Position numbers and translations under genes: made by a program | In this document: one piece after another, positions 1 to 6,693 of the stretch | How the letters are laid out: each line of letters begins with the position of its first letter | How positions within the stretch are numbered: position 1 is the stretch's first letter | The notes under the pieces: generated by a model | Told to the model about the DNA's origin: nothing | Seen by the model: only the letters and a program-made list of their open reading frames with translations | Database searches by the model: none | Assembly: GCA_043742705.1 (NCBI GenBank) | Contig: JAYTXY010000100.1 | Location: forward strand, 1 to 22,177 | DNA: 22,177 nucleotides | Direction: 5' to 3' | Origin: JAPLDA01 sp043742705 | Lineage (GTDB): Bacteria > Bacteroidota > Bacteroidia > AKYH767-A > 2013-40CM-41-45

Positions 1-1
1 A

Positions 2-163
2 GCAAAGCTGGTCGGAACGAATAAAGAAGTAATCATCAGCGAACTTGTTTCCCTGCTTTCTGATAAATCTGCTTACGAAAAAATGGCAAAGGCTGTGAAT
101 CCTTACGGTGACGGCACTGCATGTAAAAAGATTGTGGATATTATTTTGAAGATGTCGCTCTGA
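2..163 (+). CDS. wecB: UDP-N-acetylglucosamine 2-epimerase, C-terminal end (partial)
   Basis: The window opens inside this gene; 53 codons remain before the TGA. The visible tail resembles the end of WecB/MnaA epimerases: a KLVGT-NKE stretch, then a helix with LLSD, then the family-typical end AVNPYGDG followed by a short closing helix (KIVDIIL). The enzyme interconverts UDP-GlcNAc and UDP-ManNAc in the cytoplasm, supplying sugar for surface polysaccharide. The next polysaccharide gene on the same strand is wecC, whose substrate is the epimerase product, which supports the call. Only the tail is visible, so catalytic residues cannot be checked. An accessory insert of about 0.9 kb separates it from wecC. 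Confidence 0.85.
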   Translation, partial: AKLVGTNKEVIISELVSLLSDKSAYEKMAKAVNPYGDGTACKKIVDIILKMSL

Positions 164-179
164 TTCTTAGAAGTTCAAA

Positions 180-368
180 TCAATGACCTTTTGATTTAAA
201 GTAAAGGAGAATTCCTGAAATGATAATGACTTGTGCGATTGAGAAAATAAGTATCCATATTGTCAAACGTGCTTCCATTTGAGCAATTCTTTCTGATAGC
301 CGTCCTTTCACACTAACGATGTCTTGGTTAGCTAAGCTATTTTCCTTTCTATCAAATTCTTTTTCCAT
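180..368 (-). CDS. small coiled-coil protein with C-terminal membrane helix
   Basis: A 62-residue protein not assigned to a named family. Residues 1-35 are charged and heptad-like (SVKGRLSERIAQMEARL), suggesting a short coiled coil. Residues about 36-57 are strongly hydrophobic (IWILIFSIAQVIIISGILLYF) and end in KSKGH, so it is probably a tail-anchored inner-membrane protein. It runs convergent to wecB and divergent from the toxin-antitoxin pair. A near-perfect Bacteroidota promoter on the minus strand (438 down to 431, with TTG at 460-458) lies about 60 bp upstream, which argues that it is a real gene. General shape recalls small CCDC90/DUF1640-like or holin-like proteins, but that is only resemblance. 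No function is assigned. Confidence 0.6.
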   Translation of the reverse strand: MEKEFDRKENSLANQDIVSVKGRLSERIAQMEARLTIWILIFSIAQVIIISGILLYFKSKGH

Positions 369-430
369 TGGGGTAGCAATTCCGCATTAGATTAATTCAA
401 TGGTGTTAATATAGTTAGAAAATTTTTAAA

Positions 431-460
431 CAAATATAATTCTTTGCATGTTTCAGTCAA
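431..460 (-). promoter_or_regulatory. promoter for the minus-strand 62-residue gene
   Basis: Read on the minus strand there is TTG (460-458), a 19-base spacer, then TATATTTG (438-431). This is a full match to the Bacteroidota sigma-ABfA-type consensus TAnnTTTG with the usual spacing. Transcription would start near 424, giving a leader of about 55 bases before the ATG at 368. Confidence 0.65.
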
Positions 461-490
461 TGCACTTTTCTCTTCCGGGTTCTTTTCATG

Positions 491-522
491 TTTGCACTTG
501 GACGAGAAATAATATAGATTTG
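491..522 (+). promoter_or_regulatory. promoter of the toxin-antitoxin operon
   Basis: TTTG (491-494), a 20-base spacer, then TAGATTTG (515-522): a complete match to the Bacteroidota promoter pattern. The expected start site is about 10 bases before the antitoxin ATG at 539, so the leader is very short. The -33 element lies within a repeated word block (CATGTTT...TGCACTT at 447-467 and overlapping at 487-499) that could be an operator. Confidence 0.75.
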
Positions 523-538
523 CTTTAAATAAAGTGAA

Positions 539-766
539 ATGTCACCCTATCTTTCAGAAATATTAAAACTTAGCATACCTGAACGTATTCTTCTAGTTGA
601 AGCGATCTGGGATAGCATTGCCAGCGAAAGCGATAACAAAAAGTCGTACTCATTGAGCGATGAACAACTAAAATTTTTGGAAGAAGAATTAAAAGATTAT
701 TCCTCAAAACCTGAGAATGGTTCATCTTGGGCAGAAATCAAGAAAAGAATTCTCAGTAGAAAATGA
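539..766 (+). CDS. antitoxin, addiction module component (PF09720/TIGR02574 type)
   Basis: A 75-residue acidic, helical protein with the family pattern: an N-terminal L-x-L-S-IPERILLVEAIWDSI segment (residues about 10-27), then an acidic middle containing LSDEQLKFLEEEL and a basic C-terminal end (SWAEIKKRI). These antitoxins bind and neutralise the ParE/RelE toxin encoded directly downstream and usually repress their own promoter. The start is fixed by the promoter 17 bases upstream. Its stop codon overlaps the toxin start (ATGA, 763-766), the usual coupling in such pairs. The pair lies between wecB and wecC, genes that are commonly neighbours, so it looks like an accessory insert. Family call is from sequence pattern, not a search. 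Confidence 0.88.
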   Translation: MSPYLSEILKLSIPERILLVEAIWDSIASESDNKKSYSLSDEQLKFLEEELKDYSSKPENGSSWAEIKKRILSRK

Positions 767-1053
767 CTTACGCTCTTTTCATTCGGAAGCGGGCCGAAAT
801 TCAACTTGACGATGCGTTCACATGGTATGAAAAACAAAGAGCCGGACTCGGTCACGAATTTTTTCTTTGTGTTGAATCCACGTTTGCATTTATAGAAAAC
901 AACCCTCGTGTGTTTCAAATTAGGTATAAGAATATTCATTGTGCTTTAACCCCTCGTTTCCCTTACGGTATTTTTTATTTTGTGGAGGGTTCTAAAATTG
1001 TCGTCCTTGCAGTTTTTCATTTAAGCCGTAATCCAAAGCGATGGAAGAAATAG
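763..1053 (+). CDS. type II toxin, RelE/ParE superfamily
   Basis: A 96-residue basic protein. The start has the ParE-like strand-helix pattern (FIRKRAEIQLDDAFTWYEKQ, residues 6-25). The helix with GLGHEFFLCVESTFAFI follows, then NNPRVFQIRYKNIHCALTPRF and the closing strands YGIFYFVEGSKIVVLAVFHLSRNP ending in W-KK. This order (E-x-Q-x-D-A-x-x-W-Y-E, then RFPY-x-I-x-Y, then V-x-V-x-A-V-x-H-x-R-x-P) is characteristic of ParE/RelE toxins, which act on gyrase (ParE) or ribosome-bound mRNA (RelE). Sequence alone does not decide the target; the absence of an obvious RelE catalytic cluster makes ParE more likely. Translation is coupled to the antitoxin by a 4-base overlap. No truncation is seen. Confidence 0.87.
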   Translation: MTYALFIRKRAEIQLDDAFTWYEKQRAGLGHEFFLCVESTFAFIENNPRVFQIRYKNIHCALTPRFPYGIFYFVEGSKIVVLAVFHLSRNPKRWKK

Positions 1054-1102
1054 TTTTTCCCTGACTAAACGAAATTTTTTTTCCTCCGTAGAACGAAGAC
1101 TT

Positions 1103-2299
1103 ATGCAAGTAGTCATCATGGGAATGGGTTATATCGGTTTGCCAACAGCAGCCCTTATAGCAAGTAAGGGAATTCATGTTCACGGAGTGGATGTGAACAA
1201 ACATGTTGTTGATACTATCAACAAAGGAAAAATTCACATTGTGGAACCTGATCTTGACGGGTTAGTTCACTATGGTGTGAACCAGGGTTCTCTCGTTGCA
1301 TCTACGTCACCGAAAAAGGCAGATGTCTTTTTGATTGCTGTTCCGACTCCTTTCAAAGGAGATCATGAACCGGATCTTTCTTTTGTTGAATCTGCAGTGC
1401 GAATGGTACTTCCTCACTTGAAGGAAGGAAATCTTTTCATCATCGAATCAACAAGTCCTGTGGGAACTACAGAAAAAATGGCAACACTTATTTTTTCTGA
1501 ACGTCCCGAACTGAAAAATAAAATCTCTGTTGCCTATTGTCCGGAACGTGTATTGCCTGGAAGTGTGATTTATGAATTACAGAATAACGATCGTGTGATT
1601 GGAGGAATCAACGAAGCATCTACTGAAGCAGCATTGAGTTTTTATTCAAAGTTTGTAAAAGGAGACCTTCATAAAACCAATTCACGCACTGCGGAAATGT
1701 GCAAGCTCGTTGAGAATGCATACCGTGATGTGAACATTGCATTCGCGAATGAACTCTCTATGATTTGTGACAAAGCAGGTATCAATGTGAATGAGTTGAT
1801 TGAACTGGCAAGCAAACATCCGCGTGTGAAAATTCTGAAACCCGGTCCGGGAGTAGGAGGTCATTGCATTGCGGTGGATCCATGGTTCATCGTTTCTGAA
1901 TTTAAGGACGAAGCGAAGATTATCAAACAAGCGCGACTCATCAACAATTACAAAAAAGAGTGGGTGATCAAAAAAATAAAGAGTGCTGCTGATGCTTTTA
2001 AAAAACAACAACAAAAAACTCCGGTGATTGCCTGCATGGGATTAAGTTACAAAGCCGACATTGATGATTTGCGTGAATCTCCCGCTCTTGAAATATTCCT
2101 TGAACTGAAAAGAGAAAAATTTGGTGTAGTTGCAGTGGAACCGAACCTCACAACTCATCCTGACTTTGAAATTATTGATTCACTGAAGGCATTGCACGAA
2201 GCCGACATCGTAGTTTTTTTAGTGGCTCACAAAGAGTTCCGGTCGCTTTCGATCGGAAAAGAAAAGGCAGTGCTGGATTTTTGCGGAATCGGAAAGTAG
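1103..2299 (+). CDS. wecC: UDP-N-acetyl-D-mannosamine dehydrogenase
   Basis: A 398-residue cytoplasmic enzyme that oxidises UDP-ManNAc twice with NAD+ to UDP-ManNAc uronate for surface polysaccharide. The N-terminal Rossmann motif is GMGYIG at residues 7-12. The UDP-glucose/GDP-mannose dehydrogenase middle domain carries the helix KLVENAYRDVNIAFANEL with the conserved Lys at 201. The catalytic cysteine is residue 255 in the motif GPGVGGHCIAVDPWF. The C-terminal UDP-binding domain begins near IACMGLSYKADIDDLRESPA. Length is normal for the family. The choice of WecC over UDP-glucose dehydrogenase rests on the GGHCIAVDPWF motif and the upstream wecB remnant. No clear promoter is visible in the 49 bases before it. 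A related hexuronate-forming NDP-sugar dehydrogenase is the main alternative. Confidence 0.9.
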   Translation: MQVVIMGMGYIGLPTAALIASKGIHVHGVDVNKHVVDTINKGKIHIVEPDLDGLVHYGVNQGSLVASTSPKKADVFLIAVPTPFKGDHEPDLSFVESAVRMVLPHLKEGNLFIIESTSPVGTTEKMATLIFSERPELKNKISVAYCPERVLPGSVIYELQNNDRVIGGINEASTEAALSFYSKFVKGDLHKTNSRTAEMCKLVENAYRDVNIAFANELSMICDKAGINVNELIELASKHPRVKILKPGPGVGGHCIAVDPWFIVSEFKDEAKIIKQARLINNYKKEWVIKKIKSAADAFKKQQQKTPVIACMGLSYKADIDDLRESPALEIFLELKREKFGVVAVEPNLTTHPDFEIIDSLKALHEADIVVFLVAHKEFRSLSIGKEKAVLDFCGIGK

Positions 2300-2310
2300 A
2301 CCTACTAATT

Positions 2311-2372
2311 ACGAATCAATACGAATGTACGAATGATGCGCTGTTTGTAAATGGACATGTATTCTTATTCGT
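2311..2372. repeat. intergenic ACGAAT word repeat, imperfect inverted repeat
   Basis: The 102-base gap between wecC and the flippase has ACGAAT three times (2311, 2321, 2329) and its complement ATTCGT at 2367-2372. Segments 2311-2328 and 2355-2372 form an imperfect inverted repeat, and TACGAAT (2328-2334) can pair exactly with ATTCGTA (2367-2373). There is no U-tract, so it is not an obvious terminator. It resembles other short word-type spacers in this window (5391-5415, 6256-6324). Confidence 0.5.
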
Positions 2373-2401
2373 AGAGAAATATTAGCAAAGCTTTGTAGTG
2401 G

Positions 2402-3724
2402 ATGATAAAGAAGTTTTTCAATTCTGCATTTACGGAAGTTACGGACGATAAACACCTTCGTGTAATGCGTCAAACATTTATCATTCGCCTGCTGGGACTT
2501 GGGTTCATCTTCCTGAATCAAACCTTGCTTGCGCGGATGATGGGAGCAAAAGGTTTCGGAGACTACACTGTTATCTTTACTTGGATAAATTTTTTAACCG
2601 CATTCAGCCTGATCGGGTTTGACACTTCCGTGTTACGCTTTTATCCCGCACTTGCATCAAAACTGCAATGGAATAAACTGAAAGGATTTCTCACGTTTTC
2701 GAGACGTATCATTTTGTTTCTTTCTCTTCTTGCGTCAGCGTGTATTCTTTTTTACCTGATTGGTAATTCAAGAAGGTATAACCTCAGTTTTTCGGAAGCA
2801 CTTTTTTGGGCTTTGTTATTATTGCCGTTTCTGAATTTCATTAACTATTACAGCACCGTGATGCGCGCACTCCGCAAAATCAAAACGTCATTGCTGTCAG
2901 TGTATGTGTTGCTTCCTCTCTCTGTAAGTATTGCATGCCTTATTTATTACCAGCTCAATCATGGAGTACTGAAAGCAGATGCTGCGATGTTCATTTACCT
3001 GTGTTGCGCTATTTGTGTTTTTATTTTCATTTCGCGAAGGTTGAAAAGCGAAGTCCGTCCGCGACTGGAAAATGCAGAACCGGAATATGAACGCAAACGT
3101 TGGCTTTCTGTTTCTTTCACACTGTTTATTATTTCACTGATCACTCTTGCATTGAAGCGACTTGATGTATTGTTCATCAGCGTTTATTTAGGAAACACTC
3201 ATGCCGGAATTTATGCAGCGGCAGCCATGATCTCTTCATTCGTTCCGTTTGGGTTGACCGTTGTAGATTATGTATTCACTCCGCGCATAAGCGAGTTACA
3301 TGAAAACCATCAGCACGAAAAATTGCAGGCAATGATCAGCACTTCATCACGAATTATTTTTATCATCACCTTGCCTGTCGCTCTCGGAACAATAATTTTT
3401 GGAAAATATTTACTGGGCATTTTTGGAACGGCTTTCATCGCATCCTATCTTCCGCTAATAATTCTTACCATTGGTCAACTTGTAAATGCCTGGACAGGAA
3501 TGGTTGCCGCGATGATGACGATGACAGGAAACCAACGAACTTTTTTAGCACTTTATCTTCTTGCAGGTGTACTGGACGTTGCACTCAATTTCTGTCTTGT
3601 TCCTTCTTTCGGAATGATTGGCGCGGCAACAGCTTCTGCTGTTTCGCTCGCCTCGCTCAACCTCGCTATGTATTTCATTGTCAAGAAGAAACTAGGCATC
3701 AAAGCATCGCTATTTATTTTTTGA
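2402..3724 (+). CDS. polysaccharide flippase (Wzx/oligosaccharide flippase, MATE-like fold)
   Basis: A 440-residue integral inner-membrane protein with about 12 hydrophobic helices spread along its length. The opening is typical of Wzx/RfbX-type flippases: a basic N-terminus, then IIRLLGLGFIFLNQTLLARMMGAKGFGDYTVIFTW, in which the GxxGFGxY-like turn after helix 1 is a family hallmark. A second related half starts near residue 235 (WLSVSFTLFIISLITLALKRLDVLFIS), and the end has the familiar GMIGAATASAVSLASLNLAMYFIV segment. Such proteins move lipid-linked oligosaccharide across the membrane, which fits wecB and wecC upstream. The lipid-linked substrate is not known. The 102-base gap to wecC contains word repeats but no clear promoter, so co-transcription is plausible. 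Confidence 0.85.
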   Translation: MIKKFFNSAFTEVTDDKHLRVMRQTFIIRLLGLGFIFLNQTLLARMMGAKGFGDYTVIFTWINFLTAFSLIGFDTSVLRFYPALASKLQWNKLKGFLTFSRRIILFLSLLASACILFYLIGNSRRYNLSFSEALFWALLLLPFLNFINYYSTVMRALRKIKTSLLSVYVLLPLSVSIACLIYYQLNHGVLKADAAMFIYLCCAICVFIFISRRLKSEVRPRLENAEPEYERKRWLSVSFTLFIISLITLALKRLDVLFISVYLGNTHAGIYAAAAMISSFVPFGLTVVDYVFTPRISELHENHQHEKLQAMISTSSRIIFIITLPVALGTIIFGKYLLGIFGTAFIASYLPLIILTIGQLVNAWTGMVAAMMTMTGNQRTFLALYLLAGVLDVALNFCLVPSFGMIGAATASAVSLASLNLAMYFIVKKKLGIKASLFIF

Positions 3725-3751
3725 TACATAGCTGATTAATTGGTAAACTTG
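3720..3751 (+). promoter_or_regulatory. promoter of the cytochrome oxidase assembly operon
   Basis: TTTG (3720-3723) overlapping the flippase stop, a 20-base spacer, then TAAACTTG (3744-3751). The -7 element differs from TAnnTTTG at one base, and the spacing is standard. It would start transcription about 20 bases before the GTG of ctaB and probably drives the run of genes to about 8213. Confidence 0.55.
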
Positions 3752-3778
3752 CATCCGCTTATTTCCAATTAATTCATC

Positions 3779-4681
3779 GTGTTTTTACAAAAATCAGTCG
3801 CCATCAGGAAACAGTTTTCACTTGCTGCGAAAATTCAGGATTATGTGCAACTCACCAAGATGCGCTTGTCCGGATTGGTAGTATTTTCTGCTGCCATGGG
3901 ATTTGTAATTGCAACGCGCGGAGATTTTTCATGGTCAGGTTTATTCATTCTTGTCATTGGAGGATTTTTGGTTACAGGTTCTTCCAACGCATTCAATCAA
4001 GTCATTGAAAAGGATCTTGATAAACTGATGACGAGAACAGCAACTCGTCCGCTTCCCGAAGGAAGAATGAGTATGACGGAAGCAATTATTGCAGCTTCAT
4101 TAATGGGAATTGCAGGCATCAGTATCCTTTGGTTCCTGATGAATCCATTATGCGGATTGCTGAGTGCGGTTTCCCTGTTGCTTTATACATTGGTGTATAC
4201 TCCTTCAAAAAGATTCACTTCATTCTCCGTGTTGATCGGTGCAATTCCCGGAGCATTTCCACCGATGCTAGGATGGATTGCCGCGAAAAACGGAATTGGT
4301 TTTGAAGCCATTGCACTTTATATCATCCAGTTTATCTGGCAGTTCCCGCACTTCTGGGCGATTGCCTGGAACCTCGATGACGACTATAAAAAAGCAGGTT
4401 TTAAAATGTTGCCTACAGCAGGAGGCAGAACAAAAAGCACAGCATTCCTCACGATGGTGTACACATCGGTACTCGTTCCGCTTGCGTTGGTACTCTATTA
4501 TTTCCACCTCGCAAGTATTGTGAGTATGATCATCATTGTATTGTGCGGATTGATCTTTACGTTTCAGTCGTACAAACTTTTTGAAAGTTGTACCGTGAAA
4601 GCAGCGCAACGACTGATGTTCGGTTCATTCATTTACCTGCCCGTAGTACAGATTGTAATTATGTTAGACAGATTATTTTAA
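3779..4681 (+). CDS. ctaB: protoheme IX farnesyltransferase (heme O synthase)
   Basis: A 300-residue UbiA-family membrane enzyme that transfers farnesyl from farnesyl diphosphate to heme B, making heme O for heme-copper oxidases. Motif 1 is at residues 70-96 (NAFNQVIEKDLDKLMTRTATRPLPEGR), containing the Asp-rich N-x3-(D)-x3-D-x2-M-x-RT-x2-RPL pattern. Motif 2 is at about 140-165 (YTPSKRFTSFSVLIGAIPGAFPPMLGW). Several hydrophobic helices follow. The start is GTG: the first in-frame ATG (codon 28) would remove the conserved QDYVQLTK segment. The gene ends one base before the subunit III start, so the two are surely co-transcribed. Also called cyoE. In motif 2 the usual LKR and N are replaced by SKR and S, a mild divergence. 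Confidence 0.93.
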   Translation: MFLQKSVAIRKQFSLAAKIQDYVQLTKMRLSGLVVFSAAMGFVIATRGDFSWSGLFILVIGGFLVTGSSNAFNQVIEKDLDKLMTRTATRPLPEGRMSMTEAIIAASLMGIAGISILWFLMNPLCGLLSAVSLLLYTLVYTPSKRFTSFSVLIGAIPGAFPPMLGWIAAKNGIGFEAIALYIIQFIWQFPHFWAIAWNLDDDYKKAGFKMLPTAGGRTKSTAFLTMVYTSVLVPLALVLYYFHLASIVSMIIIVLCGLIFTFQSYKLFESCTVKAAQRLMFGSFIYLPVVQIVIMLDRLF

Positions 4682-4682
4682 G

Positions 4683-5336
4683 ATGGAAGCTCAACTCCTT
4701 GAAAACGAAAAACAGCTTTTGAAGATCAAAGCTTCAAAAGGATTGATGTGGTTTGGACTCATCAGCATTACCATGCTTTTTGCCGGACTTACGAGCGGTT
4801 ACATTGTGCGCCAGGGAGAAGGAAGGTGGGTTCAGTTTGCCATTCCTTCGCTATTCACGGTGAGTACGATTTTAATTGTGTTGAGCAGTGTTGCTATGCA
4901 GTGGGCTGTTGCGTCAATCAAAAGAAACAACAAAAAAGATCTGAAATTGGCTGTTGCAATTACTACCGTTTTAGGAGTCGGTTTTGTTGTGTTTCAATAC
5001 TTAGCTTGGTCGCAATTGGTTTCGGAAGGAATTTATTTTGTAGGACAGATAAAGGACATCAAAGGAGCCTATCAATACATTCCGGGAGGAAATGAATCAG
5101 CCACTGATGTAGCGAACATGGGTAATGTGGCTGCATCCTTTCTCTATGTGATTACTGGCTTGCATGTGGCGCATTTAGCGGGCGGATTGATTGCCTTATT
5201 TGTTGTACTTTCGCGGTCGTTTGCAGGAAAATATTCTGAAACCAATTACAACGGTGTAAGTATATGTGCAATCTACTGGCACTTTCTGGGCGGACTTTGG
5301 GTGTATTTGTTTTTCTTTTTACTTTACATTCGGTAA
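4683..5336 (+). CDS. cytochrome c oxidase subunit III family protein (first paralog)
   Basis: A 217-residue membrane protein of the heme-copper oxidase subunit III family (CtaE/CoxC/CyoC). About five hydrophobic helices are visible: residues 19-40, 50-75, 88-112, 145-178 and 193-216. Family marks are GLHVAHLAGGLIALFVVL near residue 158 and IYWHFLGGLWVYLFFFLL near the end, where the HxxxG and WHF residues are the conserved ones. Subunit III binds lipid and stabilises subunit I proton uptake. A loop between helices 3 and 4 (IKDIKGAYQYIPGGNES) is longer than in minimal versions. It is followed by a second, longer subunit III paralog; such tandem pairs are common in Bacteroidota. Which paralog is the true CoxC cannot be told from sequence. 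Confidence 0.88.
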   Translation: MEAQLLENEKQLLKIKASKGLMWFGLISITMLFAGLTSGYIVRQGEGRWVQFAIPSLFTVSTILIVLSSVAMQWAVASIKRNNKKDLKLAVAITTVLGVGFVVFQYLAWSQLVSEGIYFVGQIKDIKGAYQYIPGGNESATDVANMGNVAASFLYVITGLHVAHLAGGLIALFVVLSRSFAGKYSETNYNGVSICAIYWHFLGGLWVYLFFFLLYIR

Positions 5337-5390
5337 AAAAGTAACGTGAAGCAAGTATCACGAATTGTGAAATTAATTATCATTGCCGAA

Positions 5391-5415
5391 TAACTAATAA
5401 CCATTAACTGATAAC
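5391..5415. repeat. direct repeat TAACTRATAAC before the second subunit III gene
   Basis: TAACTAATAAC (5391-5401) is repeated as TAACTGATAAC (5405-5415), a 14-base period ending five bases before the ATG at 5421. The rest of the 84-base gap (5337-5420) is AT-rich with no convincing promoter or terminator. Confidence 0.6.
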
Positions 5416-5420
5416 ACGAT

Positions 5421-6245
5421 ATGGCAACTGAAGCAGCAGTGGCAACAGCAAAAAGTAATGTTTGGGGTGGTGGTCATTCACCGTTCAACGTACGGTGGGG
5501 AAAATTGTATATGTGGATTTTCCTCGTGTCGGATGCATTTACTTTCTCCAGTTTATTGGTTGCTTACGGAACATTGCGTCACCGTTTTACTGATATCTGG
5601 CCGAAACCCGGAGATGTGTTCACACACTTTCCGTTTATTCACGGCAACGTGCCGCTGGCTTATGTCGGATTGATGACGTTCATCCTCATCATGAGTTCTG
5701 TAACGATGGTACTTGCAGTGGATGCAGGTCATAACATGCTGAAGAAAAAAGTGCAGTTGTGGCTGGGACTTACCATTGTTGGTGGATTAATGTTCCTTGG
5801 TTCACAGGCTTGGGAGTGGTATCACTTCATCAGCGGTTCTGCACTGGAAGGTAAAACTGAAGGTGCTTACTTTGCTGCTGATGGAAGAATGGCTCATACA
5901 GTGGAAGGACAGGAAGGCGTTTTGAAATTTCATGATGGAACCATCATCAAAGGCGAAGAAGCGGAGAAGTGGATGAAAGAAGGCGAACTCTTCCAGGGAG
6001 CAAACCTGAAGCGTAATGAATATGGAACCACTCCGTTGTTTGGTAACTTCTTCTTCTTCATTACAGGCTTTCATGGTTTCCACGTATTTAGTGGTGTCGT
6101 CATTAACTTCATTGTGTTCTTACTCGTCTCACGGGGCGCGCTTGAACGAAAGAAAGATTATGAACTCGTTGAAAAGGTAGGATTGTATTGGCACTTTGTG
6201 GATTTGGTCTGGGTGTTTGTTTTTACATTCTTTTACCTAGTGTAA
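5421..6245 (+). CDS. cytochrome c oxidase subunit III (second paralog, with soluble insert)
   Basis: A 274-residue subunit III family protein. The start has the Bacteroidota-style HSPFNVRWGKLYMWIFLVSDAFTFSSLL helix. The conserved WEWYHF segment near residue 131-136 corresponds to the family W-E-Y motif. The end carries FHGFHVFSGVVINFIVFLLV and GLYWHFVDLVWVFVFTFFYLV, both strong subunit III signatures. Between helices there is a hydrophilic stretch of roughly 65 residues (about 138-203, from GSALEGK to EYGTTPLF), containing acidic and Gly-rich segments, which is larger than in canonical subunit III and would face the outside or form an interface. The unusual VDLVW end is the classical form, unlike the first paralog's LGGLW, so this gene is the better candidate for the structural CoxC. 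Confidence 0.9.
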   Translation: MATEAAVATAKSNVWGGGHSPFNVRWGKLYMWIFLVSDAFTFSSLLVAYGTLRHRFTDIWPKPGDVFTHFPFIHGNVPLAYVGLMTFILIMSSVTMVLAVDAGHNMLKKKVQLWLGLTIVGGLMFLGSQAWEWYHFISGSALEGKTEGAYFAADGRMAHTVEGQEGVLKFHDGTIIKGEEAEKWMKEGELFQGANLKRNEYGTTPLFGNFFFFITGFHGFHVFSGVVINFIVFLLVSRGALERKKDYELVEKVGLYWHFVDLVWVFVFTFFYLV

Positions 6246-6255
6246 TAAATAGAAC

Positions 6256-6324
6256 CAAGAGCCTAGACGCAAGAATCAAGAAATATTAATTGTCTCCCAA
6301 CTCCGAACTAAAAACTCCTAACTA
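6256..6324. repeat. word-type repeats in the coxIII-coxIV gap
   Basis: The 87-base gap holds CAAGA three times (6256, 6270, 6277), then AACTCC twice (6299, 6313) alternating with AACTA (6306, 6320). It is low-complexity, word-like spacer DNA with no clear promoter or terminator, similar in style to the gaps at 2311-2372 and 5391-5415. Confidence 0.5.
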
Positions 6325-6332
6325 AATTCAAT

Positions 6333-6689
6333 ATGTCAGAAGAATTTATCTCCCCCGACATTCACCACGAACATGTTTCTCACGAAGGCATGGAGAAGGC
6401 ACATGAAGGCCTAAACACAAAAGTGATCTGGAAAGTATTCTGGATTTTACTTGGCGTGACTATTTTCGAAGTGAGTATTTCATTTACAGCGATTCCAAAA
6501 ACTATTTTGCTGTACACCTTTGTTGCGCTCACGATTGTGAAAGCGTATTACATCGTGGGTTATTTCATGCACATGAAGTTTGAAAAGATTCCGATGCAGT
6601 GGAGTATCCTCCTTCCTTTTGTGTTAATCGTTTACTTAATCTTCATCCTCATTTACGAAGGAACAGCACTCGGCTTGATCGTTTACTAA
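6333..6689 (+). CDS. cytochrome c oxidase subunit IV family protein
   Basis: A 118-residue membrane protein with a His- and Glu-rich N-terminus (residues 1-28, including DIHHEHVSHEG) and three hydrophobic helices at about 30-52, 54-80 and 85-115. The middle helix has the family-typical VKAYYIVGYFMHMKFE segment, which identifies the small bacterial oxidase subunit IV (PF03626-like). Its role is structural in the heme-copper oxidase. It follows the subunit III pair and lies four bases before the SCO gene, so it is part of the same transcript. It is a normal length for the family. The call rests on pattern and neighbours. Confidence 0.87.
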   Translation: MSEEFISPDIHHEHVSHEGMEKAHEGLNTKVIWKVFWILLGVTIFEVSISFTAIPKTILLYTFVALTIVKAYYIVGYFMHMKFEKIPMQWSILLPFVLIVYLIFILIYEGTALGLIVY

Positions 6690-6693
6690 ATCA

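Noticed and set aside
1054..1102. Promoter before wecC
   Set aside because: Only TAGTTTTT at 1051 with no matching -33; too weak to report.
164..1102. Insertion sequence carrying the toxin-antitoxin genes
   Set aside because: No transposase, terminal inverted repeats or target duplication seen.
4268..4609. Frames on both strands inside ctaB
   Set aside because: Cys/Arg-rich translations with no pattern; ctaB frame has all family motifs.
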